From the NCBI GenBank assembly GCA_963575645.1, contig OY754467.1, positions 26,316,201 to 26,380,200 on the forward strand: a DNA stretch of 64,000 nt, in the 5' to 3' direction. Every line of letters begins with the position of its first letter. Positions within the stretch are counted from its first letter, which is position 1. Made by a program: the position numbers and the translations under genes. The stretch comes from Xanthostigma xanthostigma. Taxonomy: Eukaryota > Arthropoda > Insecta > Raphidioptera > Raphidiidae. This document shows positions 52,571 to 64,000 of this stretch, piece by piece. The notes below the pieces were generated by a model, which did no database searches, was not told the DNA's origin, and was given only the letters and a program-made list of their open reading frames with translations.

Positions 52571-53114
52571 TAGGTGCAAATGAGTCCTTATAGGCAAAAG
52601 TGCTTTATTTCATGAGGGTAAGTCTATTTACACTATAACATTCAGGTTTGGATCATTCTCTCATAAGAAAATGCAAACTGCATATTTACAATCATTTTCA
52701 CGCAGACAAGCAGTTTTCACATGTTTTACGACAATTAGGTGGAAATAAGTCCTTAAAGGCAAAATTGTTTTATTTCACAAAGGTAAGTCTACTTTCACTA
52801 TAACATTCAGGTTTGGATCATTCTCTCATAAGAAAATGCAAACTGCATATTAACCATTATTTTAACGCAGACAAGCAGTTTTTACATGCTTCACGACAAT
52901 TGCGTGAAAATGAGTCCTTATAGGCAAAATTGCTTTTATTTACAAAGGTAAGTCTATTTACACTATAACATTCAGGTTTGGATTATTCTCTCACAAGAAA
53001 ATGCAAACTGCATATTAACTATTATTTTAACGCATACAAGCAGTTTTTACATGCTTTATGACAATTAGGTGCAAATGAGTCCTTATAGGCAAAATTGCTT
53101 TATTTCATAAGAAT

Positions 53115-53450
53115 AAGTCTATTTACACTATAACATTCAGGTTTGGATCATTCTCTCATAAGAAAATGCAAACTGCATATTTACTATCATTTTCACGCAG
53201 ACAAGCAGTTTTTACATGCTTCACGACAATTGCGTGCAAATGAGTCCTTATAGGCAAAATTGCTTTATTTTACAAATTTACACTATAACATTCAGGTTTG
53301 GATCATTCTCTCATAAGAAAATGCAAACTGCATATTAACCATTATTTTAACGCAGACAAGCAGTTTTTACATGCTTCACGACAATTGCGTGCAAATGAGT
53401 CCTTATAGGCAAAATTGCTTTATTTTACAAATTTACACTATAACATTCAG
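53115..53450 (+). repeat. Two adjacent monomers with the 10-bp deletion
   Basis: Deletion points at 53276/53277 and 53431/53432 are 155 bp apart, the shortened unit length. The second is the counterpart of 40747 in copy A. The first lies in the end of copy A, whose counterpart at about 61340 is full length, so the deletion probably spread here locally. Confidence 0.85.
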
Positions 53451-56400
53451 GTTTGGATCATTCTCTCATAAGAAAATGCAAACTGCATATTAACCATTAT
53501 TCTAACGCATACAAGCAGTTTTTACATGCTTTATGACAATTAGTAGCAAATGAGTACTTATAGGCAAAATTGCTTTATTTCATGAAGGTAAGTCTATTTA
53601 CACTATAACATTCAGGTTTGGATCTTTCTCTCATAAGAAAATGCAAACTGCATATTAACCATTATTTAAACGCAGACAAGCAGTTTTTACATGCTTTACG
53701 ACAATTAGGTGCAAATGAGGCTTTATAGGCAAAATTGGTTTATTTCATGAGGGTAAGTCTATTTACACTATAACATTCAGGTTTGGATCATTCTCTCATA
53801 AGAAAATGCAAACTGCATATTTACTATCATTTTCACGCAGACAAGCAGTTTTTACATGCTTCACGACAATTGCGTGCAAATGAGTCCTTATAGGCAAAAT
53901 TGCTTTATTTTACAAAGGTAAGTCTATTTACACTATAACATTCAGGTTTGGATCATTCTCTCATAAGAAAATGCAAACTGCATTTTAACCATTATTTTAA
54001 CGCATACAAGCAGTTTTTACATGCTTTATGACAATTAGGGGCAAATGAGTCCTTATAGGCAAAATTGCTTTATTTCATAAAGGTTAGTCTATTTACACTA
54101 TACCATTCAGGTTTGGATCATTCTCTCATAAGAAAATGCAAACTGCATATTAACCATTATTTAAACGCAGACAAGCAGTTTTTTTATGCTTTACGACAAT
54201 TGAGTGCAAATGAGTCTTTATAGGCAAAATTGCTTTATTTCATGAGGGTAAGTCTATTTACACTATAACATTCAGGTTTGTTCATTCTCTCATAAGAAAA
54301 TGCAAACTGCATATTTACTATCATTTTCACGCAGACAAGCAGTTTTTACATGCTTCACGACAATTGCGTGCAAATGAGTCCTTATAGGCAAAATTGCTTT
54401 ATTTTACAAAGGTAAGTCTATTTACACTATAACATTCAGGTTTGGATCATTCTCTCATAAGAAAATGCAAACTGCATTTTAACCATTATTTTAACGCATA
54501 CAAGCAGTTTTTACATGCTTTATGACAATTAGGGGCAAATGGGTCCTTATAGGCAAAATTGCTTTATTTTATGAAGGTTAGTCTATTTACACTATAACAT
54601 TCAGGTTTGGATTATTCTCTCATAAGAAAAGGCAAACTGCATATTCACCATTATTCTAACGCAGACAAGCAGTTTTTAGATGCTTTACGACAATTAGGTG
54701 CAAATGAGTCCTTATAGGCAAAATTGCTTTATTTCACAAAGGTAAGTTTACTTACACTATAACATTCAGGTTTGGATCATTCTCTCACAAGAAAATGCAA
54801 ACTGCATATTAACTATTATTTTAACGCATACAAGCAGTTTTTACATGCTTTATGACAATTAGGTGCAAATGAGTCCTTATAGGCAAAATTGCTTTATTTC
54901 ATGATGGTAAGTCTATTTACACTATAACATTCAGGTTTGGATCATTCTCTCATAAGTAAATGCAAACTGAATATTGACTATAATTTTCAAGCAGACAAGC
55001 AGTTTTTACATGGTTTACGACAATTAGGTGCAAATAAGTCCATAAAGGCAAAATTGTTTCATTTCACAAAGGTAAGTCTACTTTCACTATAACATTCAGG
55101 TTTGGATCATTATCTCATAAGAAAATGCAAACTGCATATTAACCATTATTTTAACGCAGACAAGCAGTTTTTACATGCTTCACGACAATTGCGTGCAAAT
55201 GAGTTCTTATAGGCAAAATTGCTTTATTTTACAAAGATAAGTCTATTTACACTATAACATTCAGGTTTGGATCATTCTCTCATAAGAAAATGCAATCTGC
55301 ATATTAACAATTATTTTAACGCATACAAGCAGTTTTTACATGCTTTATGACAATTAGGGGCAAATGAGTCCTTATAGGCAAAATAGCTTTATTTTACAAA
55401 GGTAAGTCTACTTTCACTATAACATTCAGGTTTGGATCATTCTCTCATAAGAAAATGCAAACTGCATATTAACCATTATTTTAACGCAGACAAGCAGTTT
55501 TTACATGCTTCACGACAATTGCGTGCAAATGAGTCCTTATAGGCAAAATTGCTTTATTTTACAAAGGTAAGTCTATTTACACTATAACATTCAGGTTTGG
55601 ATCATTCTCTCATAAGAAAATGCAAACTACATATTAACTATTATTTTAACGCATACAAGCAGTTTTTACATGCTTTATGACAATTAGGTGCAAATGAGTC
55701 CTTATAAGCAAAATTGCTTTATTTCATGAAAGTAAGTCTATGTACACTATAACACTCAGGTTTGGATCATTCTCTCATAAGAAAATGCAAACTGAATATT
55801 GACTATCATTTTCACGCAGACAAGCAGTTTTTATATGCTTCACGACAATTGCGTGCAAATGAGTCCTTATAGGCAAAATTGTTTTATTTTACAAAGGTAA
55901 GTCTATTTACACTATAATATTCAGGTTTGGATCATTCTTTCATAAGAAAATGCAAACTGCATATTAACCATTATTTTAACGCTTACAAGCAGTTTTTACA
56001 TGCTTTATGACAATTAGGGGCAAATGAGTCCTTATAGGCAAAATTGCTTTATTTCATTAAGGTAAGTCTATTTACACTATACCATTTAGGTTTGGATCAT
56101 TTTCTTATAAGAAAATGCAAACTGCATATTAACCATTATTTTAACGCAGACAAGCAGTTTTTACATGCTTCACGACAATTGCGTGCAAATGAGTACTTAT
56201 AGGCAAAATTGCTTTATTTTACAAAGGTAAGTCTATTTACACTATAATATTCAGGTTTGGATCATTCTCTCATAAGAAAATGCAAACTGCATATTAACTA
56301 TTATTTTAACGGATACAAGCAGTTTTTACAAGCTTTATGACAATTAGGTGCAAATGAGTCCTTATATGCAAAATTGCTTTATTTCATGAGGGTAAGTTTA

Positions 56401-59400
56401 TTTACACTATAACATTCAGGTTTGGATCATTTTCTCATAAGAAAATGCAAACTGCATATTTACTATCATTCTAGCGCATACAAGCAGTTTTTACATGCTT
56501 TATGACAATCAGGTGCAAATGAGTCTTTATAGGCAAAATTGCTTTATTTCATGAGGGTTAGTCTATTTACACTATACATTCAGGTTTGGATTATTCTCTC
56601 ATAAGAAAATGCAAACTGCATAATTACTATCATTTTCACGCAGACAAGCAGTTTTTACATGCTTCACGACAATTGCGTGCAAATGAGTACTTATAGGCAA
56701 AATTGCTTTATTTTACAAAGGTAAGTCTATTTACACTATAATATTCAGGTTTGGATCATTCTCTCATAAGAAAATGCAAACTGCATATTAACTATTATTT
56801 TAACGGATACAAGCAGTTTTTACAAGCTTTATGACAATTAGGTGCAAATGAGTCCTTATATGCAAAATTGCTTTATTTCATGAGGGTAAGTCTATTTACA
56901 CTATAACATTAAGGTTTGGATCATTCTTTCATAAGAAAATGCAAACTGCATATTAACCATTATTTAAACGCAGACAAGCAGTTTTTTCATGCTTTACGAC
57001 AATTAGGTGCAAGTGAGTCTTTATAGGCAAAATTTCTTTATTTCATGAGGGTAAGTCTATTTACTCTATAACATTCAGGATTGGATCATTCTCTCATAAG
57101 AAAATGCAAACTGCATATTTACTATCATTTTGACGCAGACAAGCAGTTTTTACATGCTTGACGACAATTGCGTGCAAATGAGTCCTTATAGGCAAAATTG
57201 CTTTATTTTACAAAGGTAAGTCTATTTACACTATAACATTCAGGTTTGGATCATTCTCTCATAAGAAAATGCAAACTGCATATTAACCATTATTTTAACG
57301 CATACAAGCAGTTTTTACATGCTTTATGACAATTAGGTGCAAATGAGTCCTTATAGGCAAAATTGCTTTATTTCATGAGGGTAAGTCTATTAACACTATA
57401 CATTCAGGTTTGGATCATTCTCTCATAAGAAAATGCAAGCTGCATATTAACTATTATTTTAACGCATACAAGCAGTTTTTACATGCTTTATGATAATTAG
57501 GGGCAAATGGGTCCTTATAGGCAAAATTGCTTGATTTCATGAAGGTTAGTCTATTTTCAATATAACATTCAGGTTTAGATTATTCTCTCATAAGAAATTT
57601 CAAACTGCATATTAACAATTATTTTAACGCAGACAAGCAGTTTTTACGTGCTTTACGACAATTAGGTGCAAATGAGTCCTTATAGGCAAAATTGCTTTAT
57701 TTCACAAAGGTTAGTTTACTTACACTATACCATTTAGGTTTGGATCATTCTCTCACAAGAAAATGCAAACTGAATATTGACTATCATTTTCACGCAGACA
57801 AGCAGTTTTTACATGGTTTACGACAATTAGGTGCAAATAAGTCCTTAAAAGCAAAATTGTTTTATTTCACAAAGGTAAGTATACTTTCACTATAACATTC
57901 AGGTTTGGATTATTCTCTCATAAGAAAATGCAAACTGCATATTAACCATTATTTTAACGCAGACAAGCAGTTTTTACATGCTTCACGACAATTGCGTGCA
58001 AATGAGTCCTTATAGGCAAAATTGCTTTATTTTACAAAGGTAAGTTTACATAAACTATAACATTCAGGTTTAGATCATTCTCTCATAAGAAAATGCAAAC
58101 TGCATATTAACCTATATTTTAACGCATACAAGCAGTTTTTAAATGCTTTATGACAATTAGGGGCAAATGAGACCTTATAGGCAAAATTGCTTTATTTCAT
58201 GAAAGGTAAGTCTATTTACACTATAACATTCAGGTTTGGATCATTCTCTCATAAGAAAATGCAAACTGAATATTGACTATCATTTTCACGCAGACAAGCA
58301 GTTTTTACATGGTTTACGACAATTAGGTGCAAATAAGTCCTTAAAAGCAAAATTGTTTTATTTCACAAAGGTAAGTCTACTTTCACTATAACATTCAGGT
58401 TTGGATTATTCTCTCATAAGAAAATGCAAACTGCATATTAACCATTATTTTAACGCATACAAGCAGTTTTTAAATGCTTTATGACAATTAGGGGCAAATG
58501 AGTCCTTATAGGCAAATGTGCTTTATTTCATGAAAGGTAAGTCTATTTACACTATAACATTCAGGTTTGGATCTTTCTCTCATAAGAAAATGCAAACTGC
58601 ATATTTACTATCATTTTCACGCAGACAAGCAGTTTTCACATGTTTTACGACAATTAGGTGGAAATAAGTCCTTAAAGGCAAAATTGTTTTATTTCACAAA
58701 GGTAAGTCTACTTTCACTATAACATTCAGGTTTGGATCATTCTCTCATAAGAAAATGCAAACTGCATATTAACCATTATTTTAACGCAGACAAGCAGTTT
58801 TTACATGCTTCACGACAATTGCGTGCAAATGAGTCCTTATAGGCAAAATTGCTTTATTTTACAAAGGTAAGTCTATTTACACTATAACATTCAGGTTTGG
58901 ATCATTCTCTCATAAGAAAATGCAAACTGCATATTAACCATTATTTTAACGCATACAAGCAGTTTTTAAATGCTTTATGACAATTAGGGGCAAATGAGTC
59001 CTTATAGGCAAATGTGCTTTATTTCATTAAAGGTAAGTCTATTTACACTATAACAATCTGGTTTGGATCTTTCTCTCATAAGAAAATGCAAACTGCATAT
59101 TAACCATTATTTAAACGCAGACAAGCAGTTTTTACATGCTTCACGACAATTGCGTGCAAATGAGTCCTTATAGGCTAAATTGCTTTATTTCATGAGGGTA
59201 TGTCTATTTAGACTATAACATTCAGGTTTGGATCATTCTCTCATAAGAAAATGCAAACTGCATATTTACTATCATTTTCACGCAGACAAGCAGTTTTTAC
59301 ATGCTTCACGACAATTGCGTGCAAATGAGTCCTTATAGACAAAATTGCTTTATTTTACAAAGGTAAGTCTATTTACACTACAACATTCAGGTTTGGATCA

Positions 59401-61335
59401 TTATCTCATAAGAAAATGCAAACTGCATTTTAACCATTATTTAAACGCAGACAAGCAGTTTTTTTATGCTTTACGACAATTAGGTGCAAATGAGTCTTTA
59501 TAGGCAAAAGTGCTTTATTTCATGAGAGTAAGTCTATTTACACTATAACATTCAGGTTTGGATCATTCTCTCATAAGAAAATGCAAACTGCATTTTAACC
59601 ATTATTTTAACGCATACAATCAGTTTTTACATGCTTTATGACAATTAGGGGCAAATGAGTCCTTATAGGCAAAATTGCTTTATTTCATTAAGGTAAGTCT
59701 ATTTACACTATAACATTCAGGTTTAGATCATTCTCTCATAAGAAAATGCAAACTGCATATTAACCATTATTTAAACGCAGACAAGCAGTTTTTTTATGCT
59801 TTACGACAATTAGGTGTAACTGAGTCTTTATAGGCAAAATTGCTTTATTTCATGAGGGTAAGTCTATTTACACTATAACATTCAGGTTTGGATCATTCTC
59901 TCATAAGAAAATGCAAACTGCATATTTACTATCATTTTCACGCAGACAAGCAGTTTTTACATGCTTCACGACAATTGCGTGCAAATGAGTCCTTATAGGC
60001 AAAATTGCTTTATTTTACAAAGGTAAGTCTATTTACACTATAACATTCAGGTTTGGATCATTCTCTCATAAGAAAATGCAAACTGCATTTTAACCATTAT
60101 TTTCACGCATACAAGCAGTTTTTACATGCTTTATGACAATTAGGGGCAAATGAGTCCTTATCGGCAAAATTGCTTTATTTCATGAAGGTAAGTCTATTTA
60201 CACTATAACATTCAGGTTTGGATCATTCTTTCATAAGAAAATGCAAACTGCATATTAACCATTATTTTAACGCATACAAGCAGTTTTTACATGCTTTATG
60301 ACAGTTAGGGGCAAATGGGTCCTTATAGGCAAAATTGCTTTATTTTATGAAGGTTAGTCTATTTACACTATATAATTCAGGTTTGGATCATTCTCTCATA
60401 AGAAAATGCAAACTGAATATTGACTATCATTTTCACGCAGACAAGCAGTTTTTACATGGTTTACGACAATTAGGTGCAAATAAGTCCTTAAAAGCAAAAT
60501 TGTTTTATTTCACAAAGGTAAGTCTACTTTCACTATACCATTCAGGTTTGGATTATTCTCTTATAAGAAAATGCAAACTGCATATTAACCATTATTTTAA
60601 CGCTGACAAGCAGTTTTTACATGCTTTACGACAATTAGGTGCAAATGAGTCCTTATAGGCAAAAGTGCTTTATTTCATGAGGGTAAGTCTATTTACACTA
60701 TAACATTCAGGTTTGGATCATTCTCTCATAAGAAAATGCAAACTGCATATTTACAATCATTTTCACGCAGACAAGCAGTTTTCACATGTTTTACGACAAT
60801 TAGGTGGAAATAAGTCCTTAAAGGCAAAATTGTTTTATTTCACAAAGGTAAGTCTACTTTCACTATAACATTCAGGTTTGGATCATTCTCTCATAAGAAA
60901 ATGCAAACTGCATATTAACCATTATTTTAACGCAGACAAGCAGTTTTTACATGCTTCACGACAATTGCGTGAAAATGAGTCCTTATAGGCAAAATTGCTT
61001 TTATTTACAAAGGTAAGTCTATTTACACTATAACATTCAGGTTTGGATTATTCTCTCACAAGAAAATGCAAACTGCATATTAACTATTATTTTAACGCAT
61101 ACAAGCAGTTTTTACATGCTTTATGACAATTAGGTGCAAATGAGTCCTTATAGGCAAAATTGCTTTATTTCATAAGAATAAGTCTATTTACACTATAACA
61201 TTCAGGTTTGGATCATTCTCTCATAAGAAAATGCAAACTGCATATTTACTATCATTTTCACGCAGACAAGCAGTTTTTACATGCTTCACGACAATTGCGT
61301 GCAAATGAGTCCTTATAGGCAAAATTGCTTTATTT
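53282..61335 (+). repeat. Large duplication, copy B (unexpanded)
   Basis: Directly follows copy A. Its length of about 8053 bp equals copy A minus one 20-mer and one 8-mer (12672-3300-1320 = 8052). It carries one replaced patch at 56663-56890. The match ends at 61335, just before the rare monomer variant. Confidence 0.9.
56663..56890 (+). repeat. Replacement patch in copy B, from three monomers upstream
   Basis: Copy B leaves its match to copy A at 43979/56663 and instead repeats 56169-56396 (offset 494), with GAGTACTTATAGG, ATAATATTCAGG, AACGGATACAAG, ACAAGCTTTATG and TTATATGCAAAATTG. It returns to the copy A sequence at about 56900. The length is preserved to within 1 bp. Confidence 0.88.
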
Positions 61336-61345
61336 TACAAAGGTA

Positions 61346-61425
61346 AGTCTATTTATATTATAACATTCAGGTTTGGATCATTTTCTCAAAAGATAATGCA
61401 AACTAATCATTTCCTATTATTTTCA
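61346..61425 (+). repeat. Rare monomer variant, copy 2
   Basis: Same signature as 11971-12050 with few differences (TTTGGATC for TTTGAATC, ACTAATC for ACTGATC). It begins within about 10 bp of the right end of the large duplication (61335). Confidence 0.85.
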
Positions 61426-62559
61426 CGCAGACAAGCAGTTTTTACATGCTTCACGACAATTGCGTGCAAATGAGTCCTTATAGGCAAAATTGCTTTATTT
61501 CATGAAGGTAAGTCTATTTACACTATAACATTCAGGTTTGGATCATTCTCTCATAAGAAAATGCAAACTGAATATTAACCATTATTTTTACGCAGACAAG
61601 CAGTTTTTACATGCTTTATGACAATTAGGGGCAAATGAGTCCTTATAGGCAAAATTGCTTTATTTCATTAAGGTAAGTCTATTTACACTATAACATTCAG
61701 GTTTGGATAATTCTCTCATAAGAAAATGCAAACTGCATATTAACCATTATTTTAACGCTGACAAGCAGTTTTTACATGCTTTACGACAATTAGGTGCAAA
61801 TGAGTCCTTATAGGCAAAAGTGCTTTATTTCATGAGGGTAAGTCTATTTGGACTATAACAGTCAGGTTTGGATCATTCTCTCATAAGAAAATGCAAACTG
61901 CATTATTACTATCATTTTCACGCAGGCAAGCAGTTTTCACATGTTTTGCGACAATTAGGTGGAAATAAGTCCTTAAAGGCAAAATTGTTTTATTTCACAA
62001 AGGTAAGTCTACTTTCACTATACTATTCAGGTTTGGATCATTCTCTCATAAGAAAATGCAAACTGCATATTAACCATTATTTTAACGTAGACAAGCAGTT
62101 TTTACATGCTTCACGACATTTGCGTTCAAATGAGTCCTTATAAGCAAAATTGCTTTATTTTACAAAGGTAAGTCTATTTACACTATACATTCAGGTTTGG
62201 ATCATTCTCTCATAAGAAAATGCAAACTGCATATTAACCATTATTTTAACGCATAAAAGCAGTTTTCACAGGCTTTATGACAATTAGGGGCAAATGAGTC
62301 CTTATAGGCAAAATTGCTTTATTTCATGAAGGTAAGTCTATTTATACTATAACATTAAGGTTTGGATCTTTCTCTCATAAGAAAATGCAAACTGCATATT
62401 AACCATTATTTAAACGCAGACAAGCTGTTTTTTCATGCTTTACGACAATTAGGTGCAAATGAGTCTTTATAAGCAAAATTGCTTTATTTCATGAGGGTAA
62501 GTCTATTTTCACTATCACATTCAGGTTTGGATCATTCTCTCATAAGAAAATGCAAACTG

Positions 62560-63020
62560 CATAATAACTATCATTTTCACGCAGACAAGCAGTTTTTACA
62601 TGCACACGACAATTGCGTGCAAATGAGTCCTTATAAGCAAACTTGCTTTATTTTACAAAGGTTAGTCTTTTTACACTATAACATTTAGGTTTGGATCATT
62701 CTCTCATAAGAAAATGCGAACTGCATATTAACCATTATTTTAACGCATACAAGCAGTTTTTACATGCTTTATGACAATTAGGGGCAAATGAGTCCTTATA
62801 GGCAAAATTGCTTTATTTCATGAAGGTAAGTCTATTAACACTATAACATTAAGGTTTGGATCATTCTTTCATAAGAAAATGCAAACTGCATATCAACCAT
62901 TATTTAAACGCAGACAAGCAGTTTTTTCATGCTTTACGACAATTAGGTGCAAATGAGTCTTTATAGGCAAAATTGCTTTATTTCATGAGGGTAAGTCTAT
63001 TTACTCTATAACATTCAGGT
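62560..63020 (+). repeat. Further copy of the 43.9-44.4 kb passage
   Basis: Matches about 43935-44395 at offset 18625, with ATGCACACGAC, GCGAACTGC and AACATTAAGGTTTGG. It includes the portion that was replaced in copy B. A second nearby match, 63481-63824 to 43042-43385 at offset 20439, carries CATGAAAGTAAG and TTTTTATATGCTTC. Confidence 0.82.
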
Positions 63021-64000
63021 TTGGATCATTCTTTCATAAGAAAATGCAAAAATGCATATTAACCATTATTTTAACGGATACAAGCTGTTTTTACATGCTT
63101 TATGAAAATTAGGGGCAAATGAGTCCTTATAGGCAAAATTGCTTTATTTCATGAGGGTAAGTCTATTTACACTATAACATTCAGGTTTGGATCATTCTCT
63201 CATAAGTAAATGCAAACTGAATATTGACTATAATTTTCACGCAGACAAGCAGTTTTTACATGGTTTACGACAATTAGGTGCAAATGAGTCTTTATAAGCA
63301 AAATTGCTTTATTTCACAAGGGTAAGTTTACTCACACTATAACATTCAGGTTTGGATCATTCTCTCACAAGAAAATGCAAACTGCATATTAACCATTATT
63401 TAAACGCAGGCAAGCAGTTTTTTCATGCATTACGACAATTAGGTGCAAATGAGTCTTTATAGGCAAAATTGCTTTATTTCATGAAAGTAAGTCTATTTAC
63501 ACTATAACATTCAGGTTTGGATAATTCTCTCATAAGAAAATGCAAACTGAATATTGACTATCATTTTCACACAGACAAGCAGTTTTTATATGCTTCACGA
63601 CAATTGCGTGCAAATGAGTCCTTATAGGCAAAATTGCTTTATTTTACAAAGGTAAGTCTATTTACACTATAATATTCAGGTTTGGATCATTCTTTCATAA
63701 GAAAATGCAAACTGCATATTAACCATTATTTTAACGCATACAAGCAGTTTTTACATGCTTTATGACAATTAGGGGCAAATGAGTCCTTATAGGCAAAATT
63801 GCTTTATTTCATTAAGGTAAGTCTATTTACACTATAACATTCAGGTTTGGATCATTTTCTCATAAGAAAATGCAAACTGCATATTAACCATTATTTTAAC
63901 GCATACAAGCAGTTTTTACATGCTTTATGACAATTAGGGGCAAATGAGTCTATATAGGCAAAATTGCTTTATTTTACAAAGGTAAGTTTTTTTAAACTAT

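Larger units (their letters stand above)
40598..53281 (+). repeat. Large duplication, copy A (expanded)
   Basis: Collinear with copy B at 53282-61335 in three steps: offset 12684-12685 up to about 46.9 kb, offset 9385 at 47.5-50.2 kb, and offset 8065 at 51.6-53.3 kb. The steps are exactly 3300 and 1320 bp, the lengths of the 20-mer and 8-mer tandem duplications that lie only in copy A. Four differences from copy B were seen in the first 3.4 kb. Confidence 0.9.
16584..64000 (+). repeat. Satellite array, forward block 2 (about 287 monomers)
   Basis: Uninterrupted forward 165-bp array from the inversion boundary to the window end, so the array continues beyond the window. It contains most of the recent segmental duplications listed separately. 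Monomer length is nearly always 164-166 bp. Exceptions are three 155-bp monomers near 40.7 and 53.3 kb and one 168-bp monomer near 31.1 kb. There is no unique sequence, transposon or gene. Confidence 0.97.
61336..64000 (+). repeat. Array segment to the window end
   Basis: About 16 monomers of mixed order, with pieces related to 42.3-44.4 kb in a rearranged order. The array runs off the end of the window. No gene or unique flank is reached. Confidence 0.88.

Noticed and set aside
50950..52593. Open reading frames of up to 107 codons (for example 50950-51273, 52270-52593 and 60335-60658)
   Set aside because: They are the satellite read in one frame. Because 165 = 3 x 55, the frame is kept between monomers and stays open wherever the usual stops (TATAGGC and the TAA in ACTATAAC) happen to be mutated. 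The peptides are just the 55-residue translation of the repeat, with no codon bias, ribosome site or promoter.
1..64000. CRISPR array
   Set aside because: There are no short repeats alternating with unique spacers. The whole 165-bp unit is repeated and every part of it is homologous between copies.
1..64000. tRNA, rRNA or telomere sequence
   Set aside because: No internal promoter boxes, conserved rRNA stretches or TTTAGGG/TTAGGG-type runs were found. Only monomer sequence is present.

Overview
The whole 64 kb is one tandem satellite-DNA array. I see no gene, RNA gene, transposable-element insertion, CRISPR array or unique sequence. The repeat unit is 165 bp, so about 388 monomers fit in the window. 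A consensus I assembled by eye has 53 G+C in 165 bp, about 32 % GC. The unit is close to nucleosome-repeat size and the array has layered higher-order repeats. This is what centromeric or pericentromeric satellites of plants and animals look like. The window is therefore almost certainly eukaryotic heterochromatin from a long-read assembly. The kingdom and species cannot be fixed from the sequence, and calling it centromeric is an inference.

Layout: (1) 1-12870, about 78 monomers on the + strand. (2) 12871-16583, about 22.5 monomers in inverted orientation. (3) 16584-64000, about 287 monomers on the + strand. The left inversion boundary is an in-register palindrome centred at about 12869 with essentially no spacer. 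The right boundary at 16583/16584 is out of register and leaves a 67-bp spacer between the arms.

Monomer numbering used below: position 1 is the first G of GGTTTGGATC, as in the exact 165-bp monomer at 454-618. Monomers fall into a few recurring types. C has GCATAC, an AGGGGC mid-section and a CATGAAGG end. A has TTTAAACG, GAGTCTTTATAGG and CATGAGGG. B has TTTACTATCATTTTCACG, CTTCACGACAATTGCG and TTTTACAAAGG. D has GAATATTGACTATC and ATGGTTTACG. E has TTTTCACATGTTTTACG and AGGTGGAAATAAG. B' has the first half of C with the second half of B. Types follow one another in cycles, most clearly a C-A-B trimer of 495 bp and a four-monomer C-C'-E-B' cycle.

Over these cycles lie larger duplications of 2, 7, 8, 10, 11, 12, 13, 20, 22 and 24 monomers. 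The most recent ones are at 26388-30014 (tandem 11-mer), 43711-50310 (tandem 20-mer with three differences seen in 3.3 kb), 49931-52570 (tandem 8-mer) and a large tandem duplication, 40598-53281 with 53282-61335. The lengths and shared differences of these nested copies allow an order of events to be worked out. Small patches at 56663-56890 and 50580-50888 look like gene conversion or template switching.

The short open reading frames in the window arise because 165 is divisible by 3, so one frame stays in phase from monomer to monomer. They have no coding features and are not annotated. The less expected observations are the palindromic inversion, the datable nested duplications, the conversion patches (one matching a site 31 kb away), and a strand asymmetry: a near-perfect 5' splice-donor motif on one strand of most monomers and AATAAA on the other.
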